NCBI GenBank assembly: GCA_020740775.1
Contig: JAHEWK010000009.1
Coordinates: 1,612,001-1,676,000 of the forward strand
DNA length: 64,000 nt
Reading direction: 5' to 3'
Source of the DNA: Ilyonectria destructans
Lineage: Eukaryota > Ascomycota > Sordariomycetes > Hypocreales > Nectriaceae
A program made the position numbers and the translations under genes. Below, piece after piece: positions 12,555-24,524 of this stretch. The notes beneath the pieces were generated by a model. That model worked only from the letters and a program-made list of their open reading frames with translations, did no database searches and had not been told where the DNA came from. Each line of letters begins with the position of its first letter. Position 1 is the first letter of the stretch.

Positions 12555-12632
12555 CTCATCATCGGTGGTTTCCTTGTCAACGTTACAAGACGCCTCATCA
12601 TCGGTGATTTCCTTGTTAACGCTGCAAGATCA
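12555..12632. repeat. 39-bp tandem duplication
   Basis: Two copies beginning CTCATCATCGGTG, 39 bp apart. Most of the differences between them are transitions. Confidence 0.75.
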
Positions 12633-15444
12633 GGACGAACCCGAAAACTGGCATACGGAAACATTAGTTCGGTCAAGACGTCGAGCTTTGGGCTTCGGAC
12701 GGCGCCGTCAAGGTTTGGAGGAGCCTGCCACACAACGCTAGGTATGTCCCAGCGCGCTCTCGACAAGTCTGTTTTCAGAAATGGTGCTCAAGTAATCCCA
12801 CTACCGGTACATCCAAGCTCGAGTACTGCAATTGACCTGATATGAGAGCAAATGCCCGAGTAAGAGAGTAGGGCGGCGTTGACGGGCAAGCCATAAGCAA
12901 GCTAACGGCAACTCTATTTGCCCGAATGCGACTCCGGCTAAATTAGTCGATATTGTGAGCCTCAACTCAAAGCTGCCTGCCCGCAATCGCCCGCGTACGC
13001 ATGCGTCGTCTGCCTGCTTGTCCGCCTGCTTGCCTACAACTTTGCGCGTGTGCGCGTGTGCGCTTATGCGCGTGTCTTGAGTGCACTACGTCAGTGGCTG
13101 GACGCCCGAGTCAACATGACACGACTCACACGAGTTCTCAACGCGTCCTCCGAGGCTCCGAGGGCCAACTCAGTCGGCAGCTCGCCCTGTTTTGGCACAC
13201 CGCTGCTTCCACCTTGGCGCTTCCGACTCCTAGGTGCTCGCCGTTGAAGTCTAACCGCTCCAGGTGCCTGGATGCGATTGGCCATCGCCGGGGCGGAGGA
13301 AATTCTCAGCTGGCTTGGTCGCGGGATGTGGCGGTTAACATTACAATTCAAGTATGCACCGTCGATCTCCCCCCAATGCAACGGCATCTCGGGTGCCACA
13401 ACGTTGTCGAAACCGCATTCTTCTCCCCTCAAACTCAATATTTGCCCGTCCCTAGTTTGTAATGGACATTACCAACTGTCGGTCGCTTGGGCTGCACTCG
13501 ATCCCGGGCTGCTGAACGTTCTCGGCGTATCTCAGCATGAACACAAACAGGCCCGATAGTGACAGCTAGCTCGCCTCGATTAGGACAAAGACGGACAAAA
13601 GGTGCAGCGCTGTAAAAGGGAATATCACAGCTCGGCCCGTGAGTACGAATACCAGTCCCACGGACCTTACAGGGCTTTACAGGGGCGCGGGGTTCTGTCA
13701 GGCAGTGTCCAGGTCTGAGGCTGGCGTATGCGCTCGCCCCGGGAACGCGGTCTCGGCCATGGCAACACGTGTTGATCTATTTCCCTGAGTCTCGGACGAA
13801 GGGGAGATGATAAGTATCGGTCAGACAGCTGTCACCTCTTCCGAAAAGGCGGAACGTCCTCCGTTGGCCGGGTCTATGTCGGCCGTAGTTGGCGGCGTCG
13901 CGTCCCCCTACTGTCTCTGTTCTCCAACAATGACGTCAACTGATAAAACGGCCATTCGAATTTTAGTGATATTCCCCGAGGGATTGGGTTATATCGTACA
14001 CGTTTCTTACCATTTTTTAATCGCAATTCCGATGTCAGAATCTGACTTCAGCCCCACGACAGAGGGTTCAGTCCGCGCGCCCGGTAGCTACTCGTTAGAT
14101 GCCCGCTAGATGCCCGTCAGATGCTGCCCCCACCTTGCCCCAGACCTTGCGTCTGAAGAAACCTCCGGGCAGACTCAGGTTAGCTCTCAAACGCGTAGCC
14201 TATTCGGAGCGGCCACACGCTAAGGGCCAATGCCCAACTGGAGCAGTCCAAGGAGCACCTACTGTAATCCAGCTAGGAGGCAAAGTACAGACAGTTTAAC
14301 ACCGTCACGTGGGCCGCCAATCGCCCGATTAACGAACGATGATCGCCCCGGATCTAGACCTCAATCGATTCCCGACGTCAGTGCGAGCGTGACGTGGAGA
14401 TCCACAGGGCGTGTTCGCGCCAGCTAAGCCCCAGTTACAGGGATCGTCGTCAGTTGTCATCGTACGCGGTACGAAGTACACACCGGCTCTCCCAGTTTGA
14501 GGCTCTTAAAGTCACATTCCTTACGACGCAGGTACTGTGCTACCCTCGAGGCCTCAGGATCAATCTGCCCTAGAGATACTCAGTCAAACGCGGAAAAGCA
14601 TATGTCCGTCGGCGAAATGACACTTCCGAGAAGCACCCATCCTTCACCTTCACCTGAGATCCTCAGTCTTTGATCGCGTGCAAAATTTTGGGTTTCCGTT
14701 GCGCAGCCCATTGATTTAGATATCCCACGTATTTGTAGCAACTAAAACATCGAGTTTGTGTTTTTCAGTTGCACTTCCATTTACATGTTCTGTACTTCGT
14801 GCCGATTAGTATCAGCTATCGCATCGCCCCGCGAAGCAGGTTGGCTCTAGGGTAGGCCTCAAACTAACGGGCCAACTGTCGCACAAGTTATTCCGACGAT
14901 GGCCCGGACAGCCAACTGAGGCTACGGTGTATTTGGCATCTCTGTGTAGATTTTATCCTGCAATTATCCCGCCCATTCCCTAGGGCCTCTAAAACTGCAG
15001 ATTCTCAGCAACTTTTACCATTATTGAGACGGGGTTTCCCCCATCGCATACCAAACACCCCGTCGTTAATATCGGACGTGTATCCCTAATTATTAGTCGT
15101 CTTGAAACGACGTCCTCACTCATGCAAACCATTGCTGTTGGTGATAGTTTGTTTGAAATGGGACTCTGCATCATTCCTATATCACGCAGGTCTTGCGTCG
15201 TCAAAGAAATCAGACTCAATACCTTTCGAACTAGAGTCTGAACCACTTCATCTGGACCCGACTCATACTGCGGCCCAGCCTCTTTAATCTGCCATACTTG
15301 CTTTATCCACGGAGTAATTTGGGCTCATGAGGGCCCAATTACGCCGGATAGTCGGGTCAACTATCATCTCCCTCAAGAATTCCTCTTACCTATTCCAGTT
15401 AATTGTACCCCATGATCTGGACAACCCCTTGCCTCATCCTTGCA

Positions 15445-15452
15445 TATAAAAT
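15445..15452 (+). promoter_or_regulatory. TATA box of the sugar transporter
   Basis: ATATAAAA lies about 80 bp before the ATG at 15527, the usual spacing for a fungal gene with a short leader. Confidence 0.55.
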
Positions 15453-15526
15453 CCCCAAGCAGCCGGTATTCCTAAAACTCACTTGAATGAAACCACCCAT
15501 CCAAATCCTCCAATTATTCCGACAGT

Positions 15527-17325
15527 ATGGGACTCTTGTCTCAAAATGGTTCGTCAGGTGCTCCTGCGAAGGACCACACGCAACTGAAGGTCAAGACGAC
15601 TCGCACTAATATTATCGTAAGTCGCCTTGAAGGCCGTAGTCTGGCTGGAAACTGCTTACCAACGCGTTGTAGACAATCTTGGTGGCTGGTATGGGGAGTT
15701 TTGTGTTTGGATATGCCAATAACGCTATCGCCGGAAGCTTTGTACAAACCTCATTTGTGGAGAAATTTCTGAGTGATGGAAATGCCGATTCTGTCATTGG
15801 AGGTATCCTGGGAGCGTATGTATCGCGTTGCAGCAACTCTTGTAAAGAACTTTCGCTAATGGACTTTGCAGGTTCATGGGTGGAGGCCTTCTCGGCGCGA
15901 TCATCCAGGCCCCAATCTCGAACCGCTTCGGACGTCGCATTGCTACGGGCTCTGCAGCCATCCTTACGATTGTGTCTGGTGCACTCCAAGCAGGAAGTGT
16001 TCACATTGCCATGTTTATCGTCGCACGACTTCTCTGCGGAATCGGCGCCGGCATCGTCATCACCAACTGCCCAGTGTACATGAGCGAGATTTCGCCGCCA
16101 CACATCCGCGGCATGCTGGTGGGCAACCACGCTATCTCAATCGTGTATGCCTACATTTTCTCATCTCTGATGGCACTGGCCTTTAACTATGTGGACGCTC
16201 CATACCAGTGGCGTCTGCAGTTCGTCCTGCTCACTTTCTTTGGACTTGTGCTCTTGGCTTCGTTGGTCGCCCTCCCAGAATCTCCCCGATGGCTCTGCGA
16301 AGTGGGCCGTCACGACGAGGCGTGGCAAGTCCTTCAGCACCTCCACCAATCGAAAGACGACCCAGAATCTCACATAGCCAGCGCGGAAATGGCACAGATT
16401 CGAGCTCAGATTGAGACGGAGCGTAGCATGCCTCGAGGATATATGCATATTCTTCGCGCACCTCATCTCCGCCATCGAGCCATCTGCTCCATTCTGACGT
16501 GGATAATGGGACAATCTACTGGAATTCTAGTCATTGCCAATTTGACCCCGGTCTTCTTTGGCCAGCTTGGGTACGGTGTTGTTCTACAGCTTGGTTTGTC
16601 TGTTGTGTGGACGGTTTGCGCTCTGCTTGGATGCTACGTGAATGCGATATTGATGGATCGCGTTGGCCGAGTAAAACTTTTAGGTTTGTGTCTTCAAATC
16701 CCGTTCAGATTAATGCTGTTATCGGGAGATAGACTGACAAAATGTGCTGTTTAGTTGCCGGCGGTTATCTTTGCAGCATTGTACTGATTTTGGAAGCCGT
16801 CCTCCAAAAGTACTATCTCGGCAGCGAAAACAAGGCAGCCACCAACGCAGCAGTCGCTCTCTATTTTATCTTCATCTTCGCCTACGGTTCCACAGTGGAC
16901 TGTGCAGCATACGTCTACGTCTCTGAGATCTGGCCGACTCATCTCCGCAGTTACGGCAACACAATCGGGCTGGTGACATTTTTCGCCTGCGCGATAGGAT
17001 ACACGAGTCCGGCGTCACTGGCATTCGAACAAATCGGGTGGAAATATTACATGGTAATGATATGTGTCTGTATCGCATCGGCCACGGCGATCTTATTTTA
17101 CTGTCCCGAGGTAAGGTCCTCCGTGGCTCTGGTCTCTCCCAAACCCCGTCATGGCCATTTCTAATGCTCCCCCAGACTGCAAAACTCACCCTGGAAGAGA
17201 TTAATACCATGTTTGGTGACGAAGTGGCGTTGCAGGTACCGGAAGAGTTGGGGTTAAGTGAGAAAGAAAACAGCCGGTCGGAGGATGTAAAGGAGATTCG
17301 AGTCGAGAATGCCAGAGAAGCGTAA
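15527..17325 (+). CDS. MFS sugar transporter, five exons (516 aa)
   Basis: Exons 15527-15616, 15673-15815, 15872-16683, 16755-17110 and 17176-17325 join in consistent phases to a 516-residue protein, the usual length for fungal sugar-porter MFS transporters. Family signatures are present in order: an N-terminal G-rich first helix (AGMGSFVFGYANNAIAG), NRFGRR in the loop after helix 2, LLCGIGAG, PESPRWL at the end of helix 6, DRVGR in the second half, a conserved SEIWPTHLRSYG segment near helix 10, and CPETAKLTLEEI after the last helix, matching the family's PETKGLTLEEI. The hydrophobic pattern fits 12 helices in the plasma membrane with proton-coupled uptake of a hexose or disaccharide. The substrate cannot be read from sequence. 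It appears intact. Neighbouring genes are unrelated. Confidence 0.92.
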
Positions 17326-18492
17326 TAACAGTGGGATGTGGGGGCTGATGCAGATTAAAACTGTCTAGCTCCTATAGAAAAAAATGCACGGCATGGTCAG
17401 CATACTTGGATTTGGTCAAATACGACTTTACGGTGCCGCCAGTCAGGAGTGTAGCCCGTCCAGGGAGGCCAAAGAGCCTATCATGTTGCAGAAGTCTCTC
17501 ACAAGGTTGTGATTTAGATACTAGCCCATTTCTCGATACTCCATGAAGAGCTACGGCACCACAAACTCAATGGCCACAAGCTCAAGTGGTGATAAATATC
17601 TGGGAGGGCGCTATTGCTATTATCTAGACGAACTCTTGCAGATGATCAGCGCCGACTCTGTGCTGCATAATTACACGATCGACATGTGTGTGTTTTGCAG
17701 TAACCATTCTCGAATATCATCCAGTGGAGCCTAGAGCAGTGGAAGAGCCAAGATCGCGACCAGACTTGCATCATTTTTACCCGCCCGGTTGGATCCCTGA
17801 CCTTGATGACGTGTGTTGTCGGTGGAAAATTGAGTGGAGTTGTGCGCAGTCAGAATTTCCGACCTGATATGGACTGTTTTTATTTTTATTTTTTTATTTA
17901 TTTTTTTACAAGCGATAAGTCTGAATTTCACGGGGTCTCATTCGTGACGAGTGAATATGTTGTCATGCTATTGTGGCACGCAAACATAGTTTCGAGGTCG
18001 GTAGAACTCTTCAGGAGAACGTTGGGATACTGAGCCAAGTCCACTTTCAAAATGTGCACACATTTCGCACACAAGTCCAGTGTGTAGTAGTGTACCAGGT
18101 CCGTGCGTTGGGCTTGAAGTAACTTATCTCGTTAAGACCAAATACCAGTCTTTGCCTTGATATTAACCCATAAATTTAAAATAAGCGTAACTCCCCCTCT
18201 TACTGTCTTGACGGACTATAACTCAACTGCCAGCGTAGATTGCACGGGGTCCGCTCTCGTGGCTGACAGTCCACGGCATTCTAGCCAGTTCGCCAAGCAG
18301 ACACGTCACGCAGCTCATTGTGTGCGTGGCGCACCTGTACGGCGTAGCCCTCTACTACCTGACCAACTGGATGGAGAGACACCACCATCCTCACACCGAA
18401 GCGATCTCCGCCACCACTATTCAAACCTACAAGTCACAAAGCCTCCGCCGGACAAATTTGGTAGAGTCACCTTGTCGTACCCTGTACCAACA
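17326..18492. other. Intergenic, T-rich tract
   Basis: No gene supported. A T-rich tract (about 17877-17908) lies in the middle. A 153-codon open frame at 18157-18618 overlaps the better supported minus-strand copy 4 and has no coding-like features. Confidence 0.5.
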
Positions 18493-18904
18493 TTAGTTTC
18501 TTCTGCCGTTGTGTGTCGAACCCTTAGGTGTTATTGGTATCGGACTACCTGGGCTATCCATAAGGCTTGTAACAACAGCGAATACACCCCGCACACTTGG
18601 GTCGCGGTCGAAAAGTAGCGTGCCAGGAGTGTATGTTGGGTTCTGCATTCGGGCGCCCACGGGCTGTTGCGTATCGTGAACGAGGAATCGAGGGGTGGGA
18701 GTTGTTGTGTCATGAGCGCCTGGGTGGTCACTGTCGGCCGCGAAGTATTGTCAGCCGAGTGGTTCGACGGTCACGAGATGAGAGCATATTACTCCAGGTA
18801 GACGGAAATTGGCCTGAATTGGCGGAAGGAAACGAAAAACAAAGAAAAAAGGCATCCTACCTTGGCACGGAGCCTTGGACAGCGTTGGTAGAGGATGTCG
18901 ACAT
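18493..18904 (-). CDS. RMQNP-family small protein, copy 4 (93 aa)
   Basis: Minus strand, exons 18861-18904 and 18493-18730 with a 130-nt intron (GTAGGA donor, CTGAC branch point, ACAG acceptor). Exon 1 is again 44 nt (MSTSSTNAVQGSVP) and phase 2. Exon 2 lacks a useful internal ATG and becomes obvious only when the family splice pattern is applied. It reads FLVHDTQQPVGARMQNP, then TYTPGTLLFDRDPSVRGVF, ending with SPIPITPKGSTHNGRRN. Relative to the family core, Asn of PVN is Gly and Pro of GTPLF is Leu. Total coding length is divisible by three with no internal stop, and a CTATAAAG box lies 313 bp upstream. Function unknown. Confidence 0.75.
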
Positions 18905-19216
18905 CACGATGGTGTGGATCGTGTCGATGGATTGCAGTGGCTTGGCGGGAGGTAGGTGTGGTGTATGATATTACTATACTGTTGTTGAGGGAGGGATCTG
19001 TTAATCGAGGAGACAGAGAGTAATTAACGAGAACTTTGCGTGGGGATGTTGGAATAAGCTACAGGGCTGTAGTAAGAATCCAAGACGACGGTACTGAAGA
19101 CACGCAATAGTCAGATTGCAGAAGAGAAGGAGGATAAGAGGTGGTATGCCACTGGCAGAGTTGTGTCTGATGCGGTGCGGTCATTTTCGAGGAGAGTAGG
19201 GAGCACGACACGAGGT

Positions 19217-19224
19217 CTTTATAG
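19217..19224 (-). promoter_or_regulatory. TATA box of RMQNP-family copy 4
   Basis: CTATAAAG on the minus strand, 313 bp upstream of the ATG. Confidence 0.55.
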
Positions 19225-19644
19225 AGGACTAGAACCCAACTTCGTAGTCCTTTTAATGCTGGCCGCAGAGCGAAAATGCCCATGACCAAGGCCATACCGA
19301 CGCACGCGACGGGAGAACTGCCGCCCAACCAGCGCTGCCGGGTAGGGGGTGCGAGGTCAGTTTCGCAGCCTCCAATAGGAGCTGCATGGTCACATCGCGG
19401 ACGAATGAGAGACCCACCTAGACGAGGTGTCATTGGATGCCTCACTTTACCATTTTGCACGCATCCTCAAGTGGGTGTACGGCTTTTCTGGGGATCTTGG
19501 CTTGTTGGGACGCTCGGTAGCTGCATGGCCGCCTCCGGAGGGCTCTTTCAAAAGTCATGTCTTGGCGCTAGTTCAAAATAGGAAATCTGGCGGCTGTGGC
19601 TGAGCCAAATACGTCAAGTACTTCCTCTGAGATCTTATCCACTA

Positions 19645-19669
19645 AAGGCTGCTAATTTTATAGCAGCCT
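19645..19669. repeat. Short perfect hairpin
   Basis: AGGCTGCTA and TAGCAGCCT flank a short AT loop. It may belong to a small foldback element, but no flanking duplication is evident. Confidence 0.45.
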
Positions 19670-20640
19670 GCACTCACTGTGTGACATGGTGGTCCCCCTA
19701 AAGCCCCTAAAGCTGTAGGGGATATAGCAGCTAACCTACTGTGGCTGGGTTCTACGCCTTGTACCTCAGGTAGCCGACAAGGATTGAGGGATGTGGCGCA
19801 TTTAGCGTTGGACAAGACTTTTGAAAGGGCCCTCCGTACATCGACGCCAGTCTCCACTCTCACCGAGTCCCTAAAGCCAGACGGCAGGGTTCCACGGCCC
19901 GCGGCGTTGGTCCCAGTATCCGGCGACAGACAGTGTACGCGGGGGATAGAACAGTGTGTGCTCACACACCTGGAGGGAACCGGCATAGTCAGGATGTCCT
20001 TTGAACGAGCCCACACGCCATGAAGCCAGCCACGTGCGACTGTAAATAAAGACGAAGAAACCGAACATTTTACTACATAGGTAGGTTGCAAGGCCAACTA
20101 TAAAGACTTTCCTGTTTGGGGTGATAATGGTGTGGCCACGTCCTGGAGTGCCTTGCCAATTTAGAGCGCTCCATGATGCAGAGCTGGCCTCGCGTCATTG
20201 CTCATTGCGTCGCGATCCGAACTTGGCGACAAGGCCAACGCCATTGCCGGAGACATTCCAGGGGGTAGTACCAAGTACTTCGTCCGTGCCGACCTGTGTG
20301 GGAGGAAACCCCCGACATCTAGACGCCAAGTTCGTATGTACCGGTACTACTGCCCACTCCTAAATTGGTATGAAGATGCGGACAGAAAATAGGGGAGCGC
20401 GAAGTTCGCATGTACCGACACTCTCCATCGGCTCCCGGTTGGCATTACACGGCCCTGCATGACTGAGCATGATTACCGGTTTTGGAAACTACGACACTGA
20501 TAAGCGCACCAGAAGGCAGCGAGGGTCCCCTGCTAGGCCCCGGGATGTGGAATATGTCGCCCAGTCGTCGCGCCTCGCCAGGTCGTCGCGACTTCGCCGG
20601 TCAACCCCCAGTACCTATGCGTGAGGGGGACGACCCCGTA

Positions 20641-20930
20641 CTGGGTACCTGTCCGTGCCTCATTAGTGCGCTAAAAGTGACGCCTTGTTGCGTACTAGAG
20701 ACCGGTCCTGGGCTCATCTCCCATGTACAACGCCCAGGCGCAATTGTGCACCTTTGATAGGTACCTGTCCTTGCCCTCTTTTCAGCGTGCGGAGTTTGAG
20801 GCGTGGAGTGTATTAGAGACCTGTCATTGGCTCATCTTCCATGTACAACGACGGGGTGCCGTTGTATACTCGGCACCTGTCCCTCGTACTAACTTTAAGA
20901 GTCGGCGTGTCGTTGTGTACTGCGTAACGT
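20641..20930. repeat. Tandem repeat, ~118-bp unit, about 2.5 copies
   Basis: The marks GGTACCTGTCC, TTAGAGACC or CTAGAGACC, GGCTCATCT and CCATGTACAACG recur in order at about 118-bp spacing. A third partial unit begins near 20875. The copies differ by several substitutions and small indels. Confidence 0.65.
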
Positions 20931-21087
20931 CCCTTTGCGGTGAACATGGCCTAAATTGCAGAACGCACTGGCCATGACTAAACTTTTGGTCCACCCCTGT
21001 TCGGCCACACAGCCCTTGAAGCCCGTGAAGCCCCCGATACAAAGCAGACGTCCTTCCCATCCTCTCTCCTCCCAGTCTTAATTTCTT

Positions 21088-21093
21088 TATAAG
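21088..21093 (+). promoter_or_regulatory. TATA box of RMQNP-family copy 5
   Basis: TATAAG within TTTATAAGA, 356 bp upstream of the ATG. Confidence 0.5.
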
Positions 21094-21443
21094 ACCAATT
21101 GACTCTCCCTTCCAACTCCAGAATGCATACACTGTATCCGGGCTCATGGAAATTGGGCCATCATTCTCATTTTCTTCTCCCTGCAAACCGCTCCAATTCC
21201 CCGAACGAGGATCGTATTACTTTTGGTGACAACTGCCGCCTTCATTGCCCACCAACGAGCTGCCACTTTCTTCCCACATCTTGACATCTCAAGGTGAGGC
21301 TATCTACTCCTCCATTACCATCTGTGTCCCTGGCCAGAAAATATTTTTCATCTTCAGGATATCCCACTGATGGCGTCAAACACTAGGGGTTGCCTTCGTC
21401 CCACTCAACCATTTCATCTTCCCGCGTCATCCCTAACATCGGC

Positions 21444-21872
21444 ATGTCGACATCGTCCACCAAAGCCGCTCGAGGCTCTGTGTCGAGGTGACAACCCTTC
21501 CCTACTTTCCTTCACGTGATTCGATCCCTCACCCAACCTTTGCATTTTCCGTTCGTGAGCTTGAGCTGTGAGTTGAAGGGAACCCTCGGCTAACCAAAGC
21601 TTCCGCACGATAGCAACGTCCAAGACAACCATACCGTGCCACGTAGAACCACCAATGTTCCCCAGTTATTCGTCTATACCACCTCCTACGAACCCGTCAA
21701 TGCTCGAATGCAGAACCCCTCCTACATCACCGGCACCCCGCTGTTCTCTCGCGACCCCCACGCGGAACGAGTGGTCACCGCCCTGACGCTTACAACCCAG
21801 ATGTCTGCGCCACAAGCCGCTGGAAGCTTTAGTGATTTCGCAGGTTTGGGTGTGCAGTTTTCCACCAAGTAA
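21444..21872 (+). CDS. RMQNP-family small protein, copy 5 (100 aa)
   Basis: Exons 21444-21487 (44 nt, MSTSSTKAARGSVS) and 21614-21872; the 126-nt intron has a GTGACA donor, a CTAAC branch point and an ATAG acceptor. Exon 2 encodes TYEPVNARMQNPSY-type sequence (here SYEPVNARMQNPSYITG), then TPLFSRDPHAERVVTALTL, and finishes with SDFAGLGVQFSTK. The ending G-x-Q/D-F-x-x-K recurs in copies 7 and 9. No signal peptide or membrane helix. It is the cleanest consensus-like member. Function unknown. Confidence 0.8.
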
Positions 21873-22364
21873 CACAATACTTAGGGGACGGTTGATCTGA
21901 TAGCAATGGAGAATCAAGTGGAATGAGGGTCTCTTCGTTGCGTCAGTGGAAGACAATGGGACTTTTGAGAAATGTGATCAAGCCGTGATGAGGTAAGAAA
22001 CTACCGTGTTAATTCATGAATAAGTTAATGAGTTGGTGCCTACATCCATTTTGGGTATCGTTGAAACCCATCGATGGGAACACTTGTTTTCTCCTGGACT
22101 GCCGAGGACTTTCCTTGTGTTTTAGTATAGAGTCATACAAAATATGTCTTTCATCGCCCTATTTATTTTCGTGATTCATCATTCATCTCCGCCTTTGAGC
22201 GGTTGCAATCCCAAACAGTAGCGGAGGCTCATAACATGTGTAACCAGATCACACCTACCGCAAAACAACATCCCTCTACCAGCTGACAAACTTTTGAGAT
22301 TAACCCATTTCCGCTGAGTTTAATGTTAATCCGTGGTCAAAGTAATGCTTGGCGCTTGCCATTC

Positions 22365-22742
22365 ATGTCAACCCTGCGGACGATCTGTATCGGAGGGAGG
22401 GGTACCTGGTCCGCCTAAAGGGAGACCGGGGTACCGAAAAGACCGTTCCGGATGATTGCGGCCCTTAGGACTTGTTCCAACTTTAATCTTGACTTTAGGA
22501 TATCTCGTACAGCATTTCACATCCACCAAGTCTTCCGCGATACAGAGCGACCGGTTAGTGCACGAATAATACGCAACCCCGGCACCCAATGGTTGGCTTG
22601 CTACCCGAAGGTGCCCCGAGTATTACAATTGTTGAAGGCTTTGGTACCGGCACGTGCTCCAAAGCATCACACAGGAACTCTTCACATACGAGCAAGTGGC
22701 ATTCATGTTGGCACTCCGGCGTCAGATCTCCCCTCCAAGTAA
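22365..22742 (+). pseudogene. RMQNP-family copy 6, strongly diverged or decayed
   Basis: Exon 2 (22499-22742) enters in phase 2 after a TTTAG acceptor and encodes FHIHQVFRDTERPVSARIIRNPGT, matching the HIHQ...PVNxR...NP...GT order of copy 2, then LLKALVP and a C-terminus SDLPSK like copy 9. The core is about four residues shorter than in other copies and GTPLF is lost. A candidate 44-nt exon 1 (22365-22408, MSTLRTI) has the family length and phase, but its donor GTCCGC is poor. The frame has no internal stop. It could be a divergent functional gene or a recent relic; I lean to a relic. Confidence 0.45.
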
Positions 22743-24008
22743 TGTCTTCATTCTAGGTTGGTAGCGTATATTTGATAATGAGGGATGAGTGCTTGAGTCG
22801 CACGTGTTTGATGTTGGGTGTTGGTGTCCGCTCGTGGTTTACATGTGGGAATTCAAAGGTTATTCTTTTGGTCTGTCATATTGAATATTTGAACCCATCG
22901 CTTATTTATTTCAACTGTTTAACTTGAGCTCCTCTCGTGAGAATTCTTGGGATGACGTGTGGCGGGGTGGGTTGGAATCACTGCCCCCACACTGACCCAT
23001 GTTACACCCCTCTACCCTCACTCGCGAGAGCCAAGCGACGAATACGACAGTAAGAACTGCGTCTGCCGAACAACAACAACACCATCTGTAAATCACGATA
23101 TGGTGGACTTGGCCACGACAGGCACGGGTATCGATAGTTTGGCACTTGCGTGTCGCACATGTGATTAGGATTGCTTCTGACTGCATTGCGCAAGCCGGTG
23201 TGTGTGTAAGAAAATTAACGCCTTGTGATGACGATTTTTGTATTGGACATATTCTATCTAATTTGCGAAAACGTGAAACGGAAATGATGGGAGCCAGGTG
23301 TTACGTGGGTGTGTGGTGTGTGAGACGGGAGCGACCGGAGATAGGAACAATTGATGACAAGCCAGATAGATTCCAAGGCGAACCCAAAGACTCACTTCGA
23401 GTCATACGCCCACCTCAAAACGGTGGTTCATCCCGCTCTGCGGCTCTGTGGACTGCGTTCACTTTGCAGCGCGGGGTCAAGTCAGGCCGGTCGCTCGTTC
23501 GGGGCCGGTCGAATAAACCCCGAAAACCGCGTATTTATGTACGCGCCCCTCCACGTTTCGTATCCTCTCCACGTACGAGCAGTCACTCCATTCCTCCGAT
23601 TGGACCTTCCATGGCTTCGATGGTAAGATGGGTCAGTGGGACAGACAGTGTTGGGGGTGACAGCTAGGATTCAGCCTTCTGCCATTCTCGCCACGCACAA
23701 ACGGTAAACTTGCCATGGTGCCAGCGCGCATCCCATCACCCTCTTAAATAAGCCATCGGTCCTCTCAAAATGAGCGGCCTTAATTACTTCCAGCACCGTG
23801 TTTGGTATCCATGACTCTTTCTGTCTCTTTCGTCGTGTCTCGCCCCACCGCTTCCTGGTTCTCTAAATTTTCAGAGGTACGCCACTGTGCATCCCCCACC
23901 ATGTTATACAACTTGTCCCTGTGTGCATCCGACATCAAACTAACACTGCCAATAATCAGGATTTCACCACTAGATGCTGGATAATTAGTCTTGCCTACGT
24001 CCGTCAAC
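22743..24008. other. Intergenic, promoter of copy 7 at its right end
   Basis: No gene supported. Open frames up to 173 codons (23146-23667) overlap others and lack family-like composition. Confidence 0.5.
23744..23750 (+). promoter_or_regulatory. TATA-like box of RMQNP-family copy 7
   Basis: TTAAATA, 265 bp upstream of the proposed ATG at 24009. Confidence 0.35.
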
Positions 24009-24524
24009 ATGACAACCCATCCAACCAATTCTGGCCTTGGCTCCAGATCACTGTTAGACACCCTTTCCTTCCACCTGTTCTGTCCCAATCCTCTGTTCCG
24101 CTCGTGGCCCGAAATCCCCACTACCAGTTCAATGTGAAAGATTCTACATCCCTTGTAATTATCCTTTCCATTAGCCCCAATATTATGTTCTGCAGTATGC
24201 AATCGCTCCTGACCCTGTCGCTCTATCTCAAGGTGCACGCTACACGAACCGTTCCACTTACAAGAACTTGAGAGTTCCAGGAATGCCTCAGCCGCCTCAG
24301 CCACCTGTGGCAGGAACACCCATGATCCCGTCAACGCACGAATTCTGGACCCGTCATATAACCCCGGCACTTTCCTATTCGTCCGCAACCCGCATGTCCA
24401 GCAAGTCATCGAGGCTATTGAGAGTTTCGCGGCCGCGACGTCACCACCAAATGCATCATTGTTGATGAAGAATTCTGGGCAGGATATTAACCTTGCTAAA
24501 ATAGGGGCCCAATTTGAGGTCTAG
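24009..24524 (+). CDS. RMQNP-family small protein, copy 7, diverged (95 aa)
   Basis: The proposed exon 1, 24009-24052, is again exactly 44 nt, phase 2, with GGC-TCC (Gly-Ser) at the conserved place (MTTHPTNSGLGSRS). Its donor GTTAGA is unusual but acceptable. A 228-nt intron, the longest in the family, ends at TTCCAG (24280). Exon 2, 24281-24524, encodes HDPVNARILDPSYNPG, then TFLFVRNPHVQQVIEAIESF, ending GAQFEV. Thus Met-Gln-Asn of the core is Ile-Leu-Asp and Pro of GTPLF is Phe, while the framework is kept. No internal stops; total length is divisible by three. Function unknown. Confidence 0.6.

Larger units (their letters stand above)
11432..15526. other. Long gene-poor interval
   Basis: About 4.1 kb. 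It holds the promoter of copy 3, a 39-bp tandem duplication (12555-12632), and GT/GC-rich low-complexity sequence near 13030-13080. The last 100 bp are the promoter of the sugar transporter. Open frames of up to 153 codons overlap in several frames and resemble nothing I know. Confidence 0.5.
18905..21443. other. Intergenic between divergent copies 4 and 5, with a ~118-bp tandem repeat
   Basis: It holds the two divergent promoters, a short hairpin (AGGCTGCTA with TAGCAGCCT, 19645-19669) and a tandem repeat at 20641-20930. No gene supported. Confidence 0.55.

Noticed and set aside
18157..18618. 153-codon plus-strand open frame
   Set aside because: Antisense to the better supported RMQNP copy 4; composition not coding-like.
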